DNA of 64,000 bases from Microstegium vimineum. Its lineage: Eukaryota > Streptophyta > Magnoliopsida > Poales > Poaceae. Positions 57,620 through 64,000 of the stretch are shown in pieces (position 1 is the stretch's first letter; each line of letters starts with the position of its first letter). The notes below the pieces were generated by a model. That model ran no database searches. It was not told where the DNA came from and worked only from the letters and a program-made list of their open reading frames with translations. The translations under genes were made by a program, and so were the position numbers. Where the stretch lies: NCBI GenBank assembly GCA_022036555.1, contig CM039126.1, forward strand, positions 28,501,935 through 28,565,934, in the 5' to 3' direction.

Positions 57620-57810
57620 GGTCTATTGACCACTCTGTTCGCCTCGAGTCCAACTCAATTTTTTTAGAGATGCTCATAAAGACAGAGTGTCCGTATATAA
57701 GGAGAGGGTCTATGGTGATTTCATCACTCTCTAGATTCGCTGATTTCTTCGGAGATACTCATAGGGGTAGGATGTCACCGTAAACCTTATGTGCGTGTTA
57801 GGAGAGGGGT
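57620..57810 (+). mobile_element. LINE/SINE 3'-tail fragments, two copies
   Basis: The phrases agagatgctcataaagacag (57665 region) and ggagatactcataggggtag (57752 region) are two diverged copies of the tail found in grass non-LTR elements and at the end of the SINE at 30530-30825. Confidence 0.4.
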
Positions 57811-58952
57811 GAGTCTCGCAGAAATGAAACGATCGTGGTGGCAACAAGAAAAATAGTCTTGAGTCTTGACAAGGCAGAAAATATCCTAATTTTATTTAGC
57901 TTATCCCTTTTGCTTTTGGCAGATTACGATTGAGCTCCTATTCCTATCGAATGCCACTATTTGAATTCTCGAAATTCAGTTTTCGAAAGGCTTTTTGTTT
58001 ACGGTCGATGACGATGTTCTTCCCAATGCATTGCCATACATACTGATACATCTATTCTTGCAAAATTTGTAACTGGCTGCATCTGAAAATAGCAGGTGTG
58101 TTTTCTTTTCGTCTGTACATTTTATTGGCATATCCAATCCGATGAGGGGTGAGCTTTTTGAAGCTTTTCCAAGCAGCATGGGGGCTTAACCCGGCACCGC
58201 CCCAAAGCTTAATAAAGTTCAGGTATGTGCCATCATGACTTGTTGTTGCTTGCTTAATGGGCAAGGTTGCCTGCCTTTCTCTTTTTTCCAATCATGCACC
58301 CCATATGTTATTTGGAGCATAAAAATTTTAAAAGTGGTAGGCGCCAGCGATCTCATCTGCAGCCCTGTGTCTTCGCTATTCGCCCACTAAGCTTTCGCCT
58401 CCAAACCCTGCATGCCAGTTCGACAATCTCTTTACCCTTTGAGCATGGATAATACTTCCCAAGATTACAAAACACCAAATGAATTTCTTATTGTTAGATA
58501 CTACCATGGATGCTTGTCCGTTGCTACGAATATTATAATCACTACTCCGTACAATATAGATTTAGTTGGTATCCTAAATATTATTATTTAATATAAACTT
58601 GATCAATGTTAAAGCTTCGACTCCTTAGAAAAGTTAAAATGACTTATATTTTAGGATGGATGGAGTAGTTTTAAATGAAAATAGAAATAATGTCCGATAG
58701 GATTCTTGTTCTATACTGTACATCGTCCAACTAGTTCTCCTCTAGAGTGCTTGGCGGCTTTTGTACGTGCAACGCCAGTAGTGGACATCAAGGAATTGAC
58801 GTATTGTCAACCTTCTGTCCCAGCAAAACAAAGGGAGCAAGCAACATATTATCTTATAATCCCCCCCCCCCCTAATCCTGCTGCTACTCCTTGAGCCTGA
58901 GATCCACCATTCCAATTTTGCTCCTCAGCTCCAGGAATCGAAGACGCCCAAG
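57811..58952. other. Intergenic DNA with a Stowaway-like fragment
   Basis: No gene is supported. About 58540-58668 resembles the end of a Stowaway MITE (gacttatattttaggatggatggagtag). A 79-codon minus-strand frame (58052-58291) has no recognised domain. The stretch 58752-58858 is repeated at 61002-61148. A C run of 12 bases begins at 58861. Confidence 0.4.
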
Positions 58953-59110
58953 ATGTTTAGTGAGGATGTTTGTAAGCTATCGACCAGTCTTGCCGAACTT
59001 GAGGAGAATTTGTCCTCCATCAAAGCAATCCCGAAGGAAATGATACTTCATGTCGATGTGCTTGCTTTAGTCATGGAGGGCAGGTGTCGAAGGTTCATTG
59101 CCTCGGCAAG
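58953..59110 (-). pseudogene. Copia RNase H fragment
   Basis: On the minus strand the stretch encodes KHIDMKYHFLRDCFDGG and, after one stop, LTNILTKHLG. These match the very conserved end of Copia RNase H (KHIDI..HF.RD, LADI.TK.L). It is not part of the Sirevirus in this window, whose corresponding residues differ (KHIDIRHHFLRDHELKG). It is a lone scrap of another Copia family. Confidence 0.65.
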
Positions 59111-59189
59111 CATCGTTGTTCGTCAGGTGTCACTAAGTGTGGATCTCTAGTGGCTCAGGTGGACTCAAGAACACAAGAGAAGACATGAC

Positions 59190-60930
59190 CATATATCTTG
59201 GTGTTGGTATATTTTAAACGCACACAAATTAATTCATAGGTGCACGAATATCGATGTAGCACTTCACCGAAAGTATTCGAGATTATTGAACTAAGCGAAT
59301 CATGTGAGTTTAACTAGGTCAAACTTAGCTAGGTAACAAAGCTAAGGATAAACAGGAGCGTAGAAAGAACTTCTAAGATTCTTTCCTTCTAATTTGGGCA
59401 AGTTGTGTCTTCTACTGTTCAACTGGGGACATTACTTTTTTTGCGACGAAAGAAGAATTATATTATATAATAGTTGGATACATCAACATGGTACAAGCAC
59501 TCTGTAATACATTAGATATATCCAGAAACTGATTTTCATCTAAACTATACCTATGCTGTGAAAAGCTCCAAATCTCAAAACTGAACATTTTTTATGCTTC
59601 GTATGGATGGCCGCACAGGCAAACACTTAGCAACAGCAACAGGCCTGAGAACAGATGCCCAACGAACGACGGCCAACATTCCTATAGGCGAAGTTGAGAA
59701 ACTTCTTTCCTTCTTCTTTCTGCCATCGAAGAATGATAAAGACGGATCTAAAACTTATTTCTCTCTAATCCTTTATCGTGGCTAGATCTAACCACAACAA
59801 AACGGAGAAGAGACTGGAGAAAATTATTCCATGGCGACGACATCATCTCCGCCTTGATGTCGTCGTCCGGAAATAAAAGTCTCCATGTCTTGCCGATGAA
59901 GTTGATGATGTCGTAGATGTCATCCTCATCTTCAATGGATCCGCCATGGAGAAGACGATTCCACCCTGCCTTCTCTCCGTCGCCGGAAAGGAGCTAGAGG
60001 AGAAGATAAATTTCTAATGGCAATAGATTTGACATGGAGAAACTCTAATCTAATAGAAAACCTATTAAAAAACTATGGATCCCTGCCCCCTTCAGCCTCC
60101 GACGAGATGCCAGAGGGGAAGGAGGGGACCAACAGAGGAGAGATAGAGAGAGCTGGAGGCGCTAGGCGGCGGCGCTAGGTGCAGAATGTGCATCATAGTT
60201 TTCCCGTAATGGGGGGGGGGGGGGACAACTAGGGACATTACTTGAGAAAGACACAACAAAGTGCGCTATTCCGTGGTAACCGGGTCCTGCGTGACCTACA
60301 GATGGGAGAAGGATTATAAAGGACTCAACGAGGCTGTCACCCTCGCGGTCTACCGCTGATCCGAAATATAGGGTGTATCCACGGGCCCATGATATATGAC
60401 AATTTTCTCTCTTTATTATAGGGCAAATAAAGCCAATATCTTCATTAAAAAAGTATTGCATATTTTATACACGTAATTCTTATAAAATATTATTCAAGCA
60501 ATTGGTGATTACTTTTGAAAGGAAGCTAAGAAAAGATAGTTTGCAAGTTTTGGACTTTACTTTTGATTTTATAACCATTTTACAACTTCATTGTTGTTCA
60601 CATTTATTTTACAAAACCAAAATAAAGACAGGCACTAGAGAAAGGTAATGGGGTGGCAGTTGATGTAATTATCAGCAAATGAGAGGATAAGTGCAGGTGC
60701 CAGCAGAGAGAATTGGTGCGAAACCAGGTGTCGGCCATTTCGAGTCTCGATGAAGAAAGAGTGAATTGTTCCGTTTCCGAATCTCTGGCCAACGAACCAT
60801 TTGGATCTGGTTCACCGGATTCCTCCCAGAAACGGAAGCGTTTCTTTCATCCAAACGGCCCCTAGTCTAAGCACATCGCTTATACTACGATTACTACTTT
60901 AACCCAAGAGTTACCTTGACTTGTAGTCAA
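59190..60930 (-). repeat. Degraded G1-type LTR, split by insertions
   Basis: The part from about 59196 (ttggtatattttaaacgcacacaaatt, ...gtagcacttcacc) resembles the G1 LTR at 1420-1500. The part near 60862 (cctagtctaagcacatcgc, ctacgattactacttt) resembles 1845-1885. Between them lies a retroposon (59436-60225) and probably another insertion (about 60461-60861). Confidence 0.5.
59436..60225 (-). mobile_element. LINE-type retroposon with 16-bp target duplication
   Basis: A T run at 59436-59442 is the poly(A) tail of a minus-strand insertion. The flanks caactggggacattac (59420-59435) and caactagggacattac (60226-60241) match at 15 of 16 bases, as expected for target-primed insertion. The last bases before the tail (aattcttctttcgtcgc on the minus strand) resemble grass LINE ends. 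No RT frame is present, so it is 5'-truncated or non-coding. A run of 14 G lies at its 5' end (60211-60224). Confidence 0.7.
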
Positions 60931-61230
60931 GACTTCTACCACTATTTAGCATAGATTTGTTGTGCAACTACAAGGAAATTACATTGCAATTACTTGCATT
61001 CTTTTGTGCAAGGCCAGCAGTGGATAGCAAGAAATTGACCTATTGTCAACCTTCTGTCCTAGCAACACAAGTGGTTAGCAAGAAATTAACATATTATCAA
61101 CCTTTTTCCCAGCAAAACAAACAGAAGAACAAGCAACATATTATCTTACATGAAGTAACAGAGTAGATTTATTTGTTTGTCTTTGTCAGCAGCACTATCT
61201 CCTCCATCACAATGCCAAATAGCGCATAGG
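60931..61230. other. Intergenic DNA with a partially duplicated repeat
   Basis: No gene is seen. The stretch 61002-61148 matches 58752-58858 and is itself partly doubled (gcaagaaattgacctattgtcaacc and gcaagaaattaacatattatcaacc). Confidence 0.45.
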
Positions 61231-62160
61231 TGTAGCACCCAAAAATTTAAATTTTTGAAATAGGTTGAAATTGATTTAATTTCGAATTTCGTGCTCATGA
61301 AAATGCAGGAAAATAAAAACATTTTCATCAAATTAAAATTTATCTTAGAGCTAGCAACCTGTATGTGCATTCATGCCACTGGATTTGTATTTATTGTATT
61401 GATTGGTTTGATCAAAAACTCAAAGAAAAGGATTTAAAAATGTTTTAGAAATGGTTTTGGAAAAAGGTTTTTAGAAAAAGAAAAGAAAAAGACGAAACCT
61501 CTCCTTCACCCCTTTCTCCTTTCCAGCCCAAGAAGACCAGTCGACCTAGTTCCCCTCCTCCTTTCCTTCCCACTCCAGCTCCCGCATGGGCCAGCATCAC
61601 CCCGGCCCACGTCTCTTCTCTTCCTTCCCTCACTGTCGGCCCAGCGCCACCGCAGTCCCGCACTGCGCAAGCTCTCCTTCCCCTTTCTCTCTTCGGCTGA
61701 CAGCCTGGGCCCGCCCTGTCAGCTCCCTCCTCCTCCTTGAGACATCCCAACTCGGGACTCGGGACCGGTTAGCGTCCGACCCGGGTGGCCAGAAGCCGTC
61801 CGCCGACCAGACGTTTATTTTTTCCATCCTCGGCCATGGACTGTTTTATTGGGCCGAATTTGTTTGTTGTTGGGCCCATGGTTGTAGTGTTTGGTTGGCT
61901 GGCCTGTTTCGTTGGCTGGACTGTTTTGACTTGGCTGGCCTATTTTGTTGGCTTGACTTTTTTTTTGGCCGAATTTTCTTTCAGCCTTTATTTAATTTTT
62001 CATTGACTAGTTGATTCTAACACATTTGTACCATTTCACTAAAAAAACATTGACGAATGAAAGAAAACATAGAATTCTCATATGATAATGACATGTTTCA
62101 TCATGTGTGAATTTTCAATACATGTTTCATCATGTTTAAATACAGAAGCATTGTTCGAGG
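61231..62160 (+). repeat. Possible solo or partial Gypsy LTR
   Basis: The sequence starts tgtagcacccaaaaattt, a common start of grass Gypsy LTRs. It goes on through an AT-rich part into a C-rich leader-like part (cagcccaagaagacc, gggcccgccctgtcagctcc). No second copy, PBS or coding frame is found. The right end is not fixed. Confidence 0.35.
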
Positions 62161-64000
62161 TGTTATATGAGGATTTTTTTAGATGAAAATATTCAAACTT
62201 TCAAATAGCAGGATGGTAGAACTAGTTTGGAACAGCAGAATCGGTGAATTACTGTTCCTGCAAAAGTAGAAAAACATTCAAAATTTAGTTTAGAAATGTG
62301 AAATTTAGATTAAACAAAATTTATGAAACTGAGCTTTTGTTAATTGTTTGTACTTACATTATCAGCATAGAATTTTTTCATAAAATCTGAATTTGCCTTG
62401 TTATGTTGTGTTGTGACTACTTGGAATAGGAGTTTTGCACGTAGAGCTAAGACATCAGCCTGTAATAGAAACAATTAAATTTCATGGTTGCTTACAAAAA
62501 GAAAGGGGTTATTTGACTTTCTACCATTGCAATTCTCGTGTATTGGAAAACTACCATTACAATTCTTCAAATTGGAAATCTACCATCACAACTCTTCCTT
62601 TCACTGAGAAACCCCATTGTCTACGTCTTCTAGCCTCTTGGACCCGTTATCAGGCGTCCGAGTACTATACGTATTTTCGTATGGACATTTTTGCCCCCTT
62701 AGAAACATGACAACAGCCGTGGCCAGTTCGATTCAATCCTCTCGTTTCCTTCGTCTTCGACGGCGGTGACCCAACCTAAGCCTAGCCGCCGGCGAGCAGG
62801 AGGCCATCGGCGCGCTGCTCAGCCCCTGCTAGCGCCCGCCACGCAGCCCGCGCGTCACGCAGCGCCCGCCACCGCGTTCGCCGCGCAGCCCGCGCTTGCA
62901 CCAGTCGCGCCGCCTGCGCTCGCACCCGACGCGCGCCCCCGCTCGTGCCTACTGCGCAGCTTGCACTCGTCCGTCGTGCCGTCCCCGCTCGTGCCTGCTA
63001 CGCAGCTCGCGTTCGCATCCGTCGCACCGCCCCCGCTTGTGCCGCTGAGCAGCTCGCGGTCGCGCCGTCATGCCGCCTGCGTGCGCGCCCTTCGTCAGTT
63101 TAGGTTAGGTCATAAAGGTTAGAACTGTTGACATTGTCTAGCTCCATCCATGGTGATGATAAGTCTGTGTGGTACCGAAATCTGATTGCTACATTGTGTT
63201 GTACTGTTGTAAATACAAGATGACGATAGTACTTGTGTCTTCATCTGAAACGAGGAGGAGTATGAGACCTGGAAAGGTGTAGAACGCAAGTTGGAAGCAG
63301 GGGAGTCAACTTCAAATCACTGCTACACAGAATTGAAGGATTGGAAGAGGTGAAGCAAACACTAGCACGGTTGGTGTTGTGGTTGCCTGTATGTGAAAAA
63401 TGAAGGCAGTTTGTGTGTGTTAGCTATTTGTAAGTCTATGTCCATCTATGTAACCCTGAAATCAGTGGATTCAAATGGAATGAAATGTGTTGTGGTGAAA
63501 TAAAATGTATGTTTCGTTCATGCTACATTTTCAGTCTATGTCTCTTGGGCAATATTTTCAGAGCTATTTATCTGGTGCATCTCTGATGTACCAACTTCAG
63601 CAACCATGTTTTCAGATGGACAAACTATCGAAACGGGTTCGTTTGGAGCACTTGAAACATTTGTTGTGTGACTCAATTCCCATGAACAAAGAGGTTTATT
63701 TTCAGTCATCAAATGTCTAGGGGAAGACACAGACTCAAAACGGAGTCCAGAAATTTTTGAAATATTTGACATGTACATGCTATATACATGCTATAATCCA
63801 GAAAAAAATACAGTACCATAGAAACAATTTTATCTAAGTTGACAACAATCAAATGAAACTTCATATGGACATAACCACTGAGTTCACACAAACTGCATAA
63901 GTTCACACAAATATTACATAAGCTCAAAGGCCACCATCATTCACTACAGAATGTTCAGGTCTCACAAAAGCAGCCAACTAAAAGGTTCCAGCATACAAGT
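62161..64000. other. Unassigned DNA, GC-rich low-complexity block and possible gene or element remnants
   Basis: No gene is supported to the window end. A three-fold 'ctacca..acaa(t/c)tct' repeat lies at 62520-62600. A very GC-rich block (62770-63105) repeats cgcccgc/cgcagc(c/t)cgc and opens a 118-codon Ala/Pro/Arg-rich plus frame. A short plus-strand coding-like trace (EEYETWKGVERKLEAGE) occurs around 63252-63302. The last 300 bp show nothing recognisable. Confidence 0.4.

Noticed and set aside
58953..59150. 65-codon plus-strand frame
   Set aside because: The minus strand of the same bases encodes a recognisable Copia RNase H end, so the plus frame is a shadow.
61586..62014. 142-codon plus-strand frame with hydrophobic C-terminus
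   Set aside because: It falls in an LTR-like stretch with simple 'ggctgg/ttggct' repetition. The hydrophobicity is low-complexity.

Overview
The window is nuclear DNA of a grass (Poaceae, most likely a panicoid such as a sorghum, sugarcane or millet relative). The signs are GT-AG introns, intergenic space filled with grass-type LTR retrotransposons, a CACTA element of the 'ctttagtcccggttggt' family, Stowaway/Harbinger/hAT MITEs and a grass-type SINE. No rRNA, tRNA gene, CRISPR array or bacterial gene was seen. Species assignment is inference.

Only two ordinary host genes are well supported. One is an 11-exon P4-type ATPase (aminophospholipid flippase, ALA9/ALA10-like) on the + strand (CDS 21985-27869, 1201 aa, every splice junction in phase). 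The other is a convergent 120-aa single-pass membrane protein on the - strand (28792-29154). Upstream of the flippase are a 101-bp tandem duplication that doubles a G-box/ABRE and a threefold diverged repeat.

Left of the genes (1-17000) is a retrotransposon cluster. A minus-strand Ty3/Gypsy element (G1) enters from the left edge, and its LTR is split by element A (2433-9590). Element A is a gag-protease-only Gypsy element with 485-bp LTRs and an antisense F-box gene. Element B (10375-13193) belongs to the same family in opposite orientation. It carries a different antisense ORF behind the same antisense promoter region, and its 3' part is lost at a CACTA element (from 13194) holding a decayed TNPD-type transposase. 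From 17000 to 20900 lie AT-rich DNA and a MITE inside a MITE.

Right of the genes is a four-level nest. A small non-autonomous CACTA element (30985-56512, 3-bp TSD TAG) contains a minus-strand Sirevirus-like Copia element (31166-56138, 5-bp TSD AGGTA). The left LTR of that Copia element contains a plus-strand Tat-type Gypsy element G2 (32209-45076, 5-bp TSD CCTTT). G2 carries an antisense, intron-containing plant-mobile-domain gene (40604-43595). By eye the G2 LTRs differ by about 2% and the Copia LTRs by about 3%, which fits the nesting order. From 56500 to 64000 are SINE/LINE-type fragments, a Copia RNase H scrap, an LTR split by a retroposon with a 16-bp TSD, and GC-rich low-complexity DNA.

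The most unusual signals are three. Each of the three LTR families carries its own short, heavily repeated motif: GCCGAT in G2, the palindrome GGGCGGCACTGCCGCCC in the Sirevirus, and CTCGGGGACT in A/B. Elements A and B appear to have exchanged antisense cargo behind a shared antisense promoter. Their 5' LTRs form a divergent inverted repeat.
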